This document shows positions 51,393-60,647 of a stretch of 64,000 nt of DNA, piece after piece (the first letter of the stretch is position 1; the number at the start of each line of letters is the position of its first letter). Made by a program: the position numbers and the translations under genes. The notes below the pieces were generated by a model. That model did not search any database and had not been told where the DNA came from. It was given only the letters and a program-made list of their open reading frames with translations. The stretch comes from Coprobacillus cateniformis (lineage in GTDB: Bacteria > Bacillota_I > Bacilli_A > Erysipelotrichales > Coprobacillaceae), in NCBI RefSeq assembly GCF_009767585.1, contig NZ_WSNW01000001.1, positions 2,874,041 to 2,938,040 of the forward strand. Reading direction: 5' to 3'.

Positions 51393-52155
51393 TGAAATAT
51401 TGGTTGCAGAAAATGTGACAAAGATTTATGGGATTGATACAAAGAATCCTGTTACTGCTTTATCTGATGTCTCTTTAACGATGTATGAAAGTGACTTTAT
51501 ATGTGTTATGGGACCGTCTGGTTCAGGAAAATCAACATTTATAAATAATCTTTCAACAATCGATATTCCAACCAAAGGAAAAGTTTTTATTAATGGCCAA
51601 GAAGTCAGAACGATGGGAGAAAATGAAGTTGGTAAATTTAGATATGAAAATTTAGGTTTTATTTTCCAAGAATTTAATTTGCTTGAATCATTAACAATCT
51701 TTGAAAACATTGCTGTTCCTTTGACGTTATCTCATGTTCCTTTAGAAGAAGTCAAACAACGTGTTCAAGTGATTGCAAAGAAATTGGGTGTTGATGAACT
51801 TTTGGATAAGTATCCAAGTGAATGTTCAGGCGGACAAAGACAAAGAGCATCAATTGCCAGAGCACTTGTCACGAATCCTAAATTGATTGTTGCAGATGAA
51901 CCAACTGGAAATCTTGATTCTAAAAATTCACATGATCTTCTAGAGTTATTTAAAAGGCTCAATGAAGAAGAGGGTGTTTCTATTTTAATGGTGACTCATG
52001 ATTCTATGATTGCTAGTTATTCACAGAAACTTCTCTATATTAAAGATGGACAAATTGCTGAAACAATTGAAAGAAAAGATTTAACTCAAAAAGAATACTT
52101 TTATAAAATTGTTGATGTCAATTCAACAGAATCACAAAAATTATTTATAGATTAG
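51385..52155 (+). CDS. ABC transporter ATP-binding protein (MacB/LolD/BceA type)
   Basis: 256 residues. Walker A GPSGSGKST, Q-loop FQEFNLLESLT, signature CSGGQRQRASIARA, Walker B LIVADEPTGNLDS, H-loop VTHDS. VTALSDVSLTMYESDF and the NLLESLT turn fit FtsX-linked ATPases. The ATG at 51385 is chosen with AAGGAGG upstream. Last gene of the MarR operon. Confidence 0.93.
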   Translation: MNNEILVAENVTKIYGIDTKNPVTALSDVSLTMYESDFICVMGPSGSGKSTFINNLSTIDIPTKGKVFINGQEVRTMGENEVGKFRYENLGFIFQEFNLLESLTIFENIAVPLTLSHVPLEEVKQRVQVIAKKLGVDELLDKYPSECSGGQRQRASIARALVTNPKLIVADEPTGNLDSKNSHDLLELFKRLNEEEGVSILMVTHDSMIASYSQKLLYIKDGQIAETIERKDLTQKEYFYKIVDVNSTESQKLFID

Positions 52156-52202
52156 TTGGGACCTCTTATTACGTTATATAATGAGATAATAAATATTGGA
52201 TG

Positions 52203-52256
52203 AATTGAGACATGACTACTATTCATAATAATGCAAGTGGTAGAATGTTCTCAATT
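52203..52256. repeat. Imperfect inverted repeat downstream of the MarR operon
   Basis: AATTGAGACAT (52203-52213) pairs with ATGTTCTCAATT (52245-52256) with one bulged base. No T-tract follows, so it is not a standard terminator. Confidence 0.4.
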
Positions 52257-52480
52257 TATTAAAATAAGCATGAAGACCACATCTTTAAATTGTGGCTTTA
52301 TGGATAAAGAAAACCAGAATTGCCCTTTGAAAATATTTTATTTGAAAATGAAACTCTTCTTATGGTTATAGGATTATTTCATTAGGGAACAACATTTGAA
52401 TTTCATAATCAATAGATAGAGAATTGAGTTAATTATTTGACCAGTTTAAAACGTTTTATCCAGTTTTTAAAAAGCTAACA

Positions 52481-52520
52481 AAAGAGGAAATACTGAGAAT
52501 ATCTGATTTCCTCTTTTTGT
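52481..52520 (+). terminator. Intrinsic terminator
   Basis: AAAGAGGAAAT (52481-52491) / ATTTCCTCTTT (52506-52516) with a 14-nt loop and TTG. It is far downstream of the ABC operon. Confidence 0.65.
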
Positions 52521-52629
52521 ATAAAAATAATGAGATAGTGTATACTTTGATTGGATTATTCATATATTTAAATGATTTGTCTAATTGTAGAAAAGGATAT
52601 ATAATAAGAAATAATAGGAGGGTTTAGAT

Positions 52630-53700
52630 ATGGCAGATTTAGAAATGTTAAAGAATATGAGTCTTGTTAATGGAATTTCTGGTTATGAGAAACAAGCAAC
52701 TCGTATGATGAAATCATATATTGAGGATTGTGTTGATGAAATTCAATATGATAATATTGGGAGTTTAATTGGTATCAAAAGAGGAACTTCAAAATTAAAA
52801 CTTCTTTTAACTGGACATATTGATGAAATTGGTTTTCTTGTCAGTGATATTGATGAAAGTGGGTATATTAAAGTTCAGCCAGTAGGTGGCTGGATGGGAC
52901 AAAATTTACCTTCTTCCCTTATGGTAATCACAACAAGAAATGGCAAAGAGATTAAGGGTGTTTTTGGTTCTGTGCCACCTCATGGAAAAACACCTGAAGA
53001 GAGAAATAAAGTTGTTGAACCGAAGAATGCTTTTATAGATATTGGTGTTTTCAGTAAACAGGAAGCTTTGGATTTAGGTATTAAAAAAGGTGATCCAATT
53101 ACACCAGTTTCTGAATTTACAATTATGGCTAATGAGAAATGTTTAATGTCAAAGGCTTGGGATGATCGCATTGGTGCAGCTGTGATTATACAGGTTTTAA
53201 GAAATTTAAAAGGGAAAACAATTTATCCAACTTTATATGGAGCTGGAACTGTTCAAGAAGAAGTGGGCTTACGTGGGGCAAAAACTGTTGGACAGATGAT
53301 AAAACCGGATATTGCGATTGCGATTGACGTTACTTTTTCAATGGATTTACCTGGTGAAAAGGGTGATGTCAAACTTGGGTCAGGGGCAGCTTTGACAGTT
53401 ATGGATGGAAGTGCTATTGCACATAGTGGTTTATTGAAAGAATTAGAATGTATCTGTGAGAAACAAGATATTCCTTATCAATTAGAAATAGATACTGCTG
53501 GAGGAACTGATTCAGGAGAATTAAGTAAGGTTGATGCTGGTGTTATGAATCTAACGATTTCTATTCCATCACGTTATATGCATTCTCATCGTACAATTAT
53601 TCATCAAGATGATTTTGATGCAGTTGTCCAATTATTAACTTGTTTTATTGAAAAACTGGATGAAGAGTTAATGAAAGTGATGATTGAGGATAAGCGATAA
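52630..53700 (+). CDS. M42-family metallopeptidase (glutamyl aminopeptidase/FrvX-like)
   Basis: 356 residues. The metal ligands are in LLTGHIDEIGF, AWDDRIG, VQEEVGLRGA and AIDVTFSMD, with the last His in MHSHRT. A PDZ-like dimerisation part lies between. Forms large cytosolic dodecamers that trim peptides. RBS AGGAGGG. The next gene overlaps the stop by 1 bp (TAATG). Confidence 0.94.
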   Translation: MADLEMLKNMSLVNGISGYEKQATRMMKSYIEDCVDEIQYDNIGSLIGIKRGTSKLKLLLTGHIDEIGFLVSDIDESGYIKVQPVGGWMGQNLPSSLMVITTRNGKEIKGVFGSVPPHGKTPEERNKVVEPKNAFIDIGVFSKQEALDLGIKKGDPITPVSEFTIMANEKCLMSKAWDDRIGAAVIIQVLRNLKGKTIYPTLYGAGTVQEEVGLRGAKTVGQMIKPDIAIAIDVTFSMDLPGEKGDVKLGSGAALTVMDGSAIAHSGLLKELECICEKQDIPYQLEIDTAGGTDSGELSKVDAGVMNLTISIPSRYMHSHRTIIHQDDFDAVVQLLTCFIEKLDEELMKVMIEDKR

Positions 53701-54542
53701 TGGGTGCGTTAATACTGGAGGGAGGAACATTTCGTCCTATCTTCTCTAGTGGTGTTATGGATGCACTGCTTGATTATGAAGTTGATTTTCCTTATGTTAT
53801 AGGAGTGTCAGCAGGAATTACTGATGGTTTTTCATATGTTTCAAAGCAAACTAAACGTAATTATGATATTTTAATGAATCATCGACATGATAAGCGTTAT
53901 GTTGGAATACGTAATTATTTAAGTGATCGCAGTTTATTTGGCTTGAAGTTTGCTTATGAAACAATACCTAATGAGTTATATCCTTTTGATTGGAACACTT
54001 TTTTAGAAAATCCAGCTATTATTAAAGTTGGTGTGACAAATGCTAAAACAGGACAATGTGAATATCTTGATGGAAAACTATTAGATAAGCAATGCACAAT
54101 GTTAAAAGCAACTTGTGCAATTCCCTTTGCTTTTCCAGTTATTACTTTTAATGGTCAAGATTATTATGATGGAGGTATCTGTGACCCCATTCCTGTGAAA
54201 CAAGCAAAAAGAGATGGACACGATAAGATGCTGATTGTTTTGACGAGACCAAAAGGGTATCAGAAAAATTTATCTAAAGCGAATATCATTGCTAGTCGTC
54301 GATTGAAAAAACGTTATCCACATTTGGTAAAACCCTTATTAACGCGTCATGAGTTATATAATGAGACATTGAATTATTGTGAAATGCTAGAACAAACTGG
54401 CAAAGCGGTTATATTGAGACCAAGTGAAGATGTGCAAATTGATTCTTTTGAAAAGGATTTGCATAAGATTGATGCGATTTATCATTATGGGTATCAACAG
54501 GCTGTTGAGAATATAGAAAAGATTAGAGCGTTATTAAAATGA
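53700..54542 (+). CDS. Patatin-like phospholipase family protein
   Basis: 280 residues. LILEGGTFRPIFSSGVMDALLDY replaces the classic GGGxRG oxyanion motif with GGTFRP. The nucleophile elbow is GVSAGIT and the catalytic Asp is in DGGICDPIPV. The variant motif recurs in a subgroup of YjjU-type patatins from Clostridia and related bacteria (from memory), so the enzyme is probably active. It would hydrolyse lipid ester bonds. Translationally coupled to the M42 gene. Confidence 0.88.
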   Translation: MGALILEGGTFRPIFSSGVMDALLDYEVDFPYVIGVSAGITDGFSYVSKQTKRNYDILMNHRHDKRYVGIRNYLSDRSLFGLKFAYETIPNELYPFDWNTFLENPAIIKVGVTNAKTGQCEYLDGKLLDKQCTMLKATCAIPFAFPVITFNGQDYYDGGICDPIPVKQAKRDGHDKMLIVLTRPKGYQKNLSKANIIASRRLKKRYPHLVKPLLTRHELYNETLNYCEMLEQTGKAVILRPSEDVQIDSFEKDLHKIDAIYHYGYQQAVENIEKIRALLK

Positions 54543-54646
54543 ATTTTTTTGACATTTTCACACAATATTAAAATAATATCTTGGTAATTCTATATTATGA
54601 TATAAATGTAAAATATAAAACAGTCATAACTGAAAGGAAGATGAAT

Positions 54647-55867
54647 ATGGACGAAATGAATAAAGAAGAATTTGAAAATACTCAAGAATCTATAGATACT
54701 TCAAAGGAGCAGTATCAAGGAAATATGGGTGGTCCTGTGCATAAAGAAAAAAAGAAGAAAAATCCAGATAAAAATATGTTGTTTAAAGCAATTGTTGTTG
54801 TTTTATTGGTTGTATCGCTTGCTTGCAATGGTTTTTTGATGTATAAAGTCCTTGGAACGCAAGGTGGAAGTTCTACAAATGGAACATCAAATGCCAAAGT
54901 TCAAACAGTTAATTATGATGTGAAATCTGATTTAACAAAAGTTATAGAAGCTGCTAAAGAATCTACTGTTGGTGTTGCAGTTTATCAAAACAATAAATTA
55001 TCAGGCAGTGGAAGTGGTGTAATTTATAAAATTGATGGTAAAACAGTATATATTATTACAAATCATCATGTGATTGAATCTGCTCAATCGATTGAAGTTA
55101 TTTATTCCAATGGAGAATCTGTGAAGGCTGAATTGATAGGTAGTGATAAATATGGAGATATTGCAGTTTTAAAAATGACAGTCAATTTTGATGTCACTGC
55201 ATTTAAAACTGGAGATTCTGATTTATTAGATGCTGGTGAAACTGTTTTAGCAGTTGGAAGTCCATTGGGTATTGAGTATGCAGGAACTGTTACACAGGGG
55301 ATTGTGTCTGCTCCTAAACGTACTGTTTCTGTTGATTTAAACAATGATGGTAAAGAGGATTGGGATATGAATGTTATTCAGACTGATGCTGCAATTAACC
55401 CTGGTAATAGTGGCGGAGCACTTGTCAATGCAGTTGGTGAACTGGTAGGTATTACATCTATGAAATATTCATCTGAATCTGTTGAAGGTATGGGGTTTGC
55501 ATTACCAATTAATGATGCTGTTAAGATGGTTGAAGAAATTATTTCAACTGGTAAAGTGAATAGACCAACATTGGGAATCTCTGGCGTTTCATTAGATGGA
55601 TATTCTTCATATGAATTATATATGTATCGTATTCAAACAAATTTGAATAAGGGTATTTATGTTGCAGATGTTCAAAATGATTCAGCTGCCAGCAAAGCAG
55701 GAATTCAAACTGGCGATGTTATTACAAAATTTGATAATGAAGAAATTGAATCATATAAAGATTTCTTAACAAAACTCTATTCTAAAAAACCAGGAGATAC
55801 TGTAAAATTAACGATTAACCGTAATGGTTCTACATCTACAGTGAATGTAAAACTTGGTTCTTCATAA
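54647..55867 (+). CDS. htrA: HtrA/DegP-type serine protease with PDZ domain
   Basis: 406 residues. An acidic, charged N-terminal tail (about 1-45), a signal-anchor helix (about 45-66), the protease domain with the triad His141 (NHH), Asp171 (DIAVL) and Ser255 (GNSGGA), and a C-terminal PDZ domain (about 305-400). It degrades misfolded envelope proteins. The ATG at 54647 fits AAAGGA 8 nt upstream; an ATG 6 nt earlier is too close. Terminator follows at once. Two unknown membrane genes follow downstream. Confidence 0.95.
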   Translation: MDEMNKEEFENTQESIDTSKEQYQGNMGGPVHKEKKKKNPDKNMLFKAIVVVLLVVSLACNGFLMYKVLGTQGGSSTNGTSNAKVQTVNYDVKSDLTKVIEAAKESTVGVAVYQNNKLSGSGSGVIYKIDGKTVYIITNHHVIESAQSIEVIYSNGESVKAELIGSDKYGDIAVLKMTVNFDVTAFKTGDSDLLDAGETVLAVGSPLGIEYAGTVTQGIVSAPKRTVSVDLNNDGKEDWDMNVIQTDAAINPGNSGGALVNAVGELVGITSMKYSSESVEGMGFALPINDAVKMVEEIISTGKVNRPTLGISGVSLDGYSSYELYMYRIQTNLNKGIYVADVQNDSAASKAGIQTGDVITKFDNEEIESYKDFLTKLYSKKPGDTVKLTINRNGSTSTVNVKLGSS

Positions 55868-55893
55868 GGAAAGACAAAAGGTCTTTCCTTTTC
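55866..55893 (+). terminator. Intrinsic terminator of htrA
   Basis: AAGGAAAGAC / GTCTTTCCTT plus TTCTTTT. The stem begins in the stop codon. Confidence 0.85.
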
Positions 55894-55927
55894 TTTTAAA
55901 AACTTATATAATAAATGCGGTGATGAG

Positions 55928-56791
55928 ATGAATAAAGAAATAAAAAGACAATTAATATTGTCAGGAATATTGTTATGTATGCTGGTTTCAACATTGTTTC
56001 TCTGGTATGATAATTTTATGTTTCATACGTATGTGAATGTTGCTGATTATCAGTATTGTTTTGCAGGTGAAAATGATTCAGTCCTTATTGATGGCTATGA
56101 ATTTTATAAAAATGATCGTATTCAAAAAAATGGTAAAGCAAGAGTTATGGCTTTAGAGGATCGCTTCTTTTTAAAAGGTGATCTTGTGAGAACAACTTTT
56201 GTTGTCAATACATCTAAAGAAGAATATCGATATGAACAAGAGACAAAAATGAAAACAGATAATGAAGTGTTTACACTTGAGGAAGTTGAAACAACTAAGC
56301 AACTTTATGATGATGATTTTGCTGATGTTATGATGCATATGACAATTATAAGAAATAACAAAACAGTTTATGATGAAGATATAGTTATGAAGAATCAAGT
56401 CATGACAGTTTTTAATGGTGGAAATAAAGAATATGCTATTCGAAATGTTTATGCAACACCATCATGGTTGAAAACAGGAGATTTCTCTTGCTCTGTTAAG
56501 GATATTGATAAAAAGTATCCAAATATAACTATTGATTATATGTATTTAAAGGATAATGGTCAGGTTGATGATATTAATGATTATGAAAGATTTGCATATG
56601 TAAAAGGTAAGACAGCTGATATATTAAAAGGTAATGATAAACAAGTGGCCTATTATGATGAACAGGATTCACTTCTTGGACGCACATTAAGTTGTGTTGT
56701 GACCTTGACTCAAGATGATTCCCAAGCTCAACCATATACTTTTATGATTCAACTTCAAGGAACAATAAAGGTGGTAGATTCAAATGGATAA
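55928..56791 (+). CDS. Membrane-anchored extracytoplasmic protein of unknown function
   Basis: 287 residues. An N-terminal transmembrane helix (LILSGILLCMLVSTLFLWY) and a long, charged extracytoplasmic part with much beta-strand character and no recognisable catalytic motif; the segment MKTDNEVFTLEEVETTKQLYDD is strongly acidic. Not a lipoprotein. It overlaps the next gene by 8 bp, so the two probably work together. No family recognised. Confidence 0.7.
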   Translation: MNKEIKRQLILSGILLCMLVSTLFLWYDNFMFHTYVNVADYQYCFAGENDSVLIDGYEFYKNDRIQKNGKARVMALEDRFFLKGDLVRTTFVVNTSKEEYRYEQETKMKTDNEVFTLEEVETTKQLYDDDFADVMMHMTIIRNNKTVYDEDIVMKNQVMTVFNGGNKEYAIRNVYATPSWLKTGDFSCSVKDIDKKYPNITIDYMYLKDNGQVDDINDYERFAYVKGKTADILKGNDKQVAYYDEQDSLLGRTLSCVVTLTQDDSQAQPYTFMIQLQGTIKVVDSNG

Positions 56792-57248
56792 AACAATAAA
56801 AAAAGATTTGATGACAATCTATATGTTTAGAAATGCATTAGCAACTTTATTAGGAGCTCTTTTAGCATATATTATTTCATTTATGCAGTTTTATCAATGT
56901 TCATTAGCACAAGCATTACAACGTCTTTTGATTTATGATATTTATACTACACTTTATTTTGTATTGACTTGGGTATTTGACTATATTGTTTTTGAGATGT
57001 CAAAGATTTTATATGATATATATGAAGAAAAAGTGACTTTTGTTCCTTGTATCATTTTAATTATCATCAGTGTTGTCATTTTCTTTGTTCCAATCTTAGA
57101 TTTGTTTCAATATAATTTATGTTTCTTATTTGTATTAATAAGTTTGAGAATGATTAAAGAAATGTGGAAAAGAACACCTGAACTTTTTACTTGGACACAT
57201 AAACTATTAAATAAAATAAAGAAAAGACCAGAATCTGGTCTAAAGTAA
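56784..57248 (+). CDS. Multi-pass membrane protein of unknown function
   Basis: 154 residues, four transmembrane helices separated by short loops (for example LATLLGALLAYIISFMQFY and FVPCIILIIISVVIFFVPIL) and a basic tail. The overlap with the upstream gene suggests a two-component complex in the membrane. Its end overlaps the sspI end on the opposite strand by 9 bp. No family recognised. Confidence 0.7.
   Translation: MDKTIKKDLMTIYMFRNALATLLGALLAYIISFMQFYQCSLAQALQRLLIYDIYTTLYFVLTWVFDYIVFEMSKILYDIYEEKVTFVPCIILIIISVVIFFVPILDLFQYNLCFLFVLISLRMIKEMWKRTPELFTWTHKLLNKIKKRPESGLK
57225..57241 (-). terminator. Terminator of sspI, overlapping both converging genes
   Basis: AGACCA-GAATC-TGGTCT, with a T-rich tract on the minus strand. 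The sspI stop lies in the stem. Confidence 0.65.
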
Positions 57249-57431
57249 AGAAGACAAACTTTGAAGAAATTGTTGTCTAGAAGAATTGTCTAAAGAGTTA
57301 TAGTATTCTTCAAAAAGAACACCTAATCCAATTAAAATAGTTTCTTCTTTTGAGGCAATACCTTCATCTATAGTCTTTTGCAAGTCAGAGGCTGAAAAGC
57401 CTTTTAAGTTCATTAAGAGTGCTTCGCGCAT
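57240..57431 (-). CDS. sspI: Small acid-soluble spore protein SspI
   Basis: 63 residues. REALLMNLKGFSASDLQKTI followed by SKEETILIGLGVLFEEYY matches SspI of Bacillus, where N, EE and GLGVLFE are conserved. It is packaged in the spore core. Position supports it: in Bacillus subtilis sspI lies beside a SpoU-type methyltransferase gene and pheST, and the same three are close here. AAAGGATG RBS. It implies the organism can form spores. Confidence 0.88.
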   Translation of the reverse strand: MREALLMNLKGFSASDLQKTIDEGIASKEETILIGLGVLFEEYYNSLDNSSRQQFLQSLSSLL

Positions 57432-57489
57432 AATATCATCCTTTCTTATATAATATTGGATAAATGCAAGGAGTTTATACAGGAGTTTT

Positions 57490-58155
57490 ATGAAAAGTTA
57501 TCAAATTATATTAAATCAAGAAGAAATATATTATGATGTTATTTATAAGCATATGAATTCCATTCGTATGCGTGTTAAACAAGGAAAACTGGTTGTCAGT
57601 GCACCTTACTATACACCACGTTCACTTATTGAAGATAATATCCGAAAATATCAAGAAAAACTGCTACCATTAATTCATAATTATGAGGAATATGCCTGTT
57701 ATCAGGAAAATGGATATGTTGACATTTTTGACACACGCTATATCATTCGTTTACGAGCGGTAGGACAGTATCAATGTGAAGTCCATGAACAATATCTCTA
57801 TGTTTATCATCAAAATATTGCACAATGTGTAGAAAACTATTTAAAACGGATTTTACTTAATTATATAGAAGAAAAAATAATTTATTATTTAGCATATGAT
57901 TTTGATTTAAATATGCCAAGGATTGAAATTAAGAAATACAAAGGAAGATGGGGAAGTTGCTATTATAAAGAAGGAAAGGTCTCATTTAATCTTTCTTTGA
58001 TTCATCTTGATAAAGAGTTGATTGATTATGTTATTGTTCATGAATTAACACATTTTTTACAAGCCAATCATTCAACGCTTTTCTATCAGGAAATAGCAAA
58101 GCGTATGCCTGATTATAAAGAAAGATTAAAACGGTTGAAGGAGAAACATGTATGA
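57490..58155 (+). CDS. YgjP-type metallopeptidase (DUF45/WLM)
   Basis: 221 residues. The active site is VHELTHFLQANHS (HExxH), with KYKGRWGSCYYKEGKVSFN before it, a family signature. The third metal ligand is in the ANHS part. It resembles a zinc peptidase of unknown substrate. Overlaps the next gene by 4 bp. AGGAG RBS lies 7 nt before the ATG. Confidence 0.9.
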   Translation: MKSYQIILNQEEIYYDVIYKHMNSIRMRVKQGKLVVSAPYYTPRSLIEDNIRKYQEKLLPLIHNYEEYACYQENGYVDIFDTRYIIRLRAVGQYQCEVHEQYLYVYHQNIAQCVENYLKRILLNYIEEKIIYYLAYDFDLNMPRIEIKKYKGRWGSCYYKEGKVSFNLSLIHLDKELIDYVIVHELTHFLQANHSTLFYQEIAKRMPDYKERLKRLKEKHV

Positions 58156-58874
58156 TTACATCTTTACAAAATGAAACAATTAAGGAAATTGTCAAATTAA
58201 AACAAAAGAAATATAGAGATGAAAAGAAAATGTTTCTTATTGAAGGTTTTCATTTAATAGAAGAAGCTCGTAAAAAGCATTCTATTCTTCAGATTATTAC
58301 AACGTTATCTGATGACTTTGAAGAAGAAACATTGCATGTTTCTCAAAATGTTATGAATAAATTAGCTTTTACAAGATCACCTCAACCTATAATGGCAATT
58401 TGTCGTCAGAATAATCACAGTCTTATTGTTGAAGATGGTCAGAGATATCTATTGTTAGATCGTGTTCAGGATCCTGGGAATGTTGGAACAATGATGAGAA
58501 CTGCACTGGCATTTGGTTATGATCAAATGATTATGTCTGAAGATTGTGTGGATTTATATAATGATAAAGTGATTCGTGCTACCCAAGGGGCATTGTTCCA
58601 AATGAATGTCTGCGTTATGAATTTAAAAGATGCTATTGTTTTCTTAAAGCATCAGGGGGTTGATGTTTATGGGACTTGTTTAAGAGATGCGTCTTCAATT
58701 GAAACATATCAGGTCAAAGATAAAATGGCATTTGTTATGGGTAATGAAGGTCAGGGTGTTTGTGATGAAATTTTAGAATTATGTCAACATCGTTTATATA
58801 TTCCTATTCAAACAGTAGAATCTTTGAATGTTGGTATAGCTTCTGCTATAACAATGTATCATTTTCAAAAATAG
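58152..58874 (+). CDS. SpoU/TrmH-family RNA 2'-O-methyltransferase
   Basis: 240 residues. The N-terminal substrate-binding domain (KQKKYRDEKKMFLIEG) and the SPOUT knot with LLLDRVQDPGNVGTMMRTALAFG, MGNEGQGV and VESLNVGIASAI. It methylates a ribose in rRNA or tRNA. It is the equivalent of Bacillus YsgA, which sits between pheS and sspI. Here the SpoU gene is still between them, though an AGCS symporter and a zinc-ribbon gene have been inserted before pheS. Confidence 0.92.
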   Translation: MITSLQNETIKEIVKLKQKKYRDEKKMFLIEGFHLIEEARKKHSILQIITTLSDDFEEETLHVSQNVMNKLAFTRSPQPIMAICRQNNHSLIVEDGQRYLLLDRVQDPGNVGTMMRTALAFGYDQMIMSEDCVDLYNDKVIRATQGALFQMNVCVMNLKDAIVFLKHQGVDVYGTCLRDASSIETYQVKDKMAFVMGNEGQGVCDEILELCQHRLYIPIQTVESLNVGIASAITMYHFQK

Positions 58875-59070
58875 AACTCTAATGATGATTGTGGAAAAAG
58901 AGGAAATGTCAATAAGTTTGGATATGTTTATTTGACAAAAGAATATATTTTAATGTCAGAAATGAATATGGAGTTTTTGGTCAAATTTATATTTATTGAA
59001 AGGATAAATATAAAAAAATGAGACAATATGTATATTCTGTGATATACTGAATAAAGTTCAATCAATAAAG

Positions 59071-59100
59071 ACACGCATTTTGCTACGTGCCTTTTTTCAT
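59071..59100 (+). terminator. Terminator-like hairpin upstream of the AGCS symporter gene
   Basis: GACACG-CATTTTGCTA-CGTGC plus TTTTTT, 55 bp before the symporter start. It may end transcription from the SpoU gene or act as an attenuator. Confidence 0.5.
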
Positions 59101-59154
59101 GTCTTTTTGATTAGGACCCAAGAAATGGGAAGAATAAAGGAAAGAGGTTGAGTT

Positions 59155-60534
59155 ATGAAAGAAATTTTATCATGGTTAAATGAGTTTTTATACAGTAATA
59201 TTCTAATTATTTTATTGGTTGTGGCAGGTATGTATTTTACGTTGAAGACACGCTTTGTACAGATACGAATGTTAAAGGAAGGTATTTCTTTATTGAAAGA
59301 AAAAGCTCATAGCGAAGATGGTGTGAGTTCTTTTCAAGCCTTAATGATATCTACTGCTTCACGGGTTGGAACTGGTAATATTGCAGGGGTTGCGACAGCA
59401 TTGGCAGCAGGCGGTGCAGGATCTATTTTTTGGATGTGGGTTATTGCTTTGATTGGCGGTGCAAGTGCGTTTGTGGAATCGACGCTTGCTCAGATTTATA
59501 AAGAAAAAGATGGTGAAGTATTTCGTGGAGGACCGGCTTATTATATTGAAAAAGCCTTAGGAAATCGTTTTTTAGGAATTGTCTTTGCAGTGTTGCTTAT
59601 TTCTTGTTTTATCTTTGGGTTTAATGGACTGCAATCTTATAATGTAAGTAGTGCAATGGCTTACTATTTTGATAATGAACAGTTATGTGCCTTATTAGTA
59701 GGAACAATATTAAGTATTGCCAGTGCATTTGTTATTTTTGGTGGTGTTCATCGCATTGGTGTTATGAGTTCTCGAATTGTTCCTGTTATGGCAGGATTAT
59801 ATATTTTATTGGGAATTTATATTACTCTCATGAACATCAATCAATTGCCTCATTTATTTGCAATGATCTTCGAAAATGCGTTTGATACCAAAGCTATTTT
59901 TGGTGGATTTACAGGTTCATGTGTTATGTATGGGATTAAACGTGGGTTATTTAGTAATGAGGCAGGAATGGGGTCAGCACCTAATGCTGGAGCCACTGCT
60001 GATGTCTCACACCCTGTTAAACAGGGGCTTGTACAGGTGATTTCCGTATTTATTGATACGATGCTTGTTTGTACAACAACGGCATTTATTCTTTTGAATT
60101 TTGGAATTGAAGAAGGCCTTACTGGTATGCCCTATGTTCAAATGGCTGTTTACAATGAAATTGGAGAATTTGGAATTCATTTTATTACAATATCTATTTT
60201 TCTATTTGCATTTAGTTCTTTAATTGGAAATTATTGTTATGCTGAAGGTAATTTGAAGTTTATAAAAAACAATCCAACTTTATTGTTTGTTTTTAGACTT
60301 GTAACGATTGCAGTTATTTTCTTTGGGGCACAAGCTGATTTTTCGATGATATGGGATTTAGCAGATGTTTTAATGGGATTTATGGCATTAATGAATATTG
60401 TTGTTATTTTATATTTACATCGTTATGCATTCAGTGCTTTAAAAGATTATCAACAACAAAAACGTCAAGGAAAGAACCCTGTTTTTCACCCAGGAGAATT
60501 GGGGATTCCAAATAGTGAATGCTGGGATAAGTGA
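59155..60534 (+). CDS. Alanine/glycine:cation symporter (AGCS family)
   Basis: 459 residues, about ten to twelve membrane helices. MISTASRVGTGNIAGVATALAAGGAG is the N-terminal family signature, FSNEAGMGSAPNAGATADVSHPVKQG the central one. Takes up alanine or glycine with Na+. RBS AAAGAGG. Together with alr it may feed cell-wall synthesis, though they are distant. Confidence 0.95.
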   Translation: MKEILSWLNEFLYSNILIILLVVAGMYFTLKTRFVQIRMLKEGISLLKEKAHSEDGVSSFQALMISTASRVGTGNIAGVATALAAGGAGSIFWMWVIALIGGASAFVESTLAQIYKEKDGEVFRGGPAYYIEKALGNRFLGIVFAVLLISCFIFGFNGLQSYNVSSAMAYYFDNEQLCALLVGTILSIASAFVIFGGVHRIGVMSSRIVPVMAGLYILLGIYITLMNINQLPHLFAMIFENAFDTKAIFGGFTGSCVMYGIKRGLFSNEAGMGSAPNAGATADVSHPVKQGLVQVISVFIDTMLVCTTTAFILLNFGIEEGLTGMPYVQMAVYNEIGEFGIHFITISIFLFAFSSLIGNYCYAEGNLKFIKNNPTLLFVFRLVTIAVIFFGAQADFSMIWDLADVLMGFMALMNIVVILYLHRYAFSALKDYQQQKRQGKNPVFHPGELGIPNSECWDK

Positions 60535-60647
60535 AAATAAAATGATTAAAGAACTTTATTTTTTATAAATAGAGTTTTTTAATGTAAGTTGATAATATGA
60601 ATGATTATGTTATAATAAAATAGGTAAGGGAAAGAAGGTAAATAAAT

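Larger units (their letters stand above)
52156..52629. other. Intergenic stretch without a gene
   Basis: 474 AT-rich bases. Contents: a 54-nt imperfect hairpin (52203-52256), the terminator at 52481-52520, and an unassigned promoter region for the M42 peptidase gene. No frame has an RBS and protein-like composition. Confidence 0.5.
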
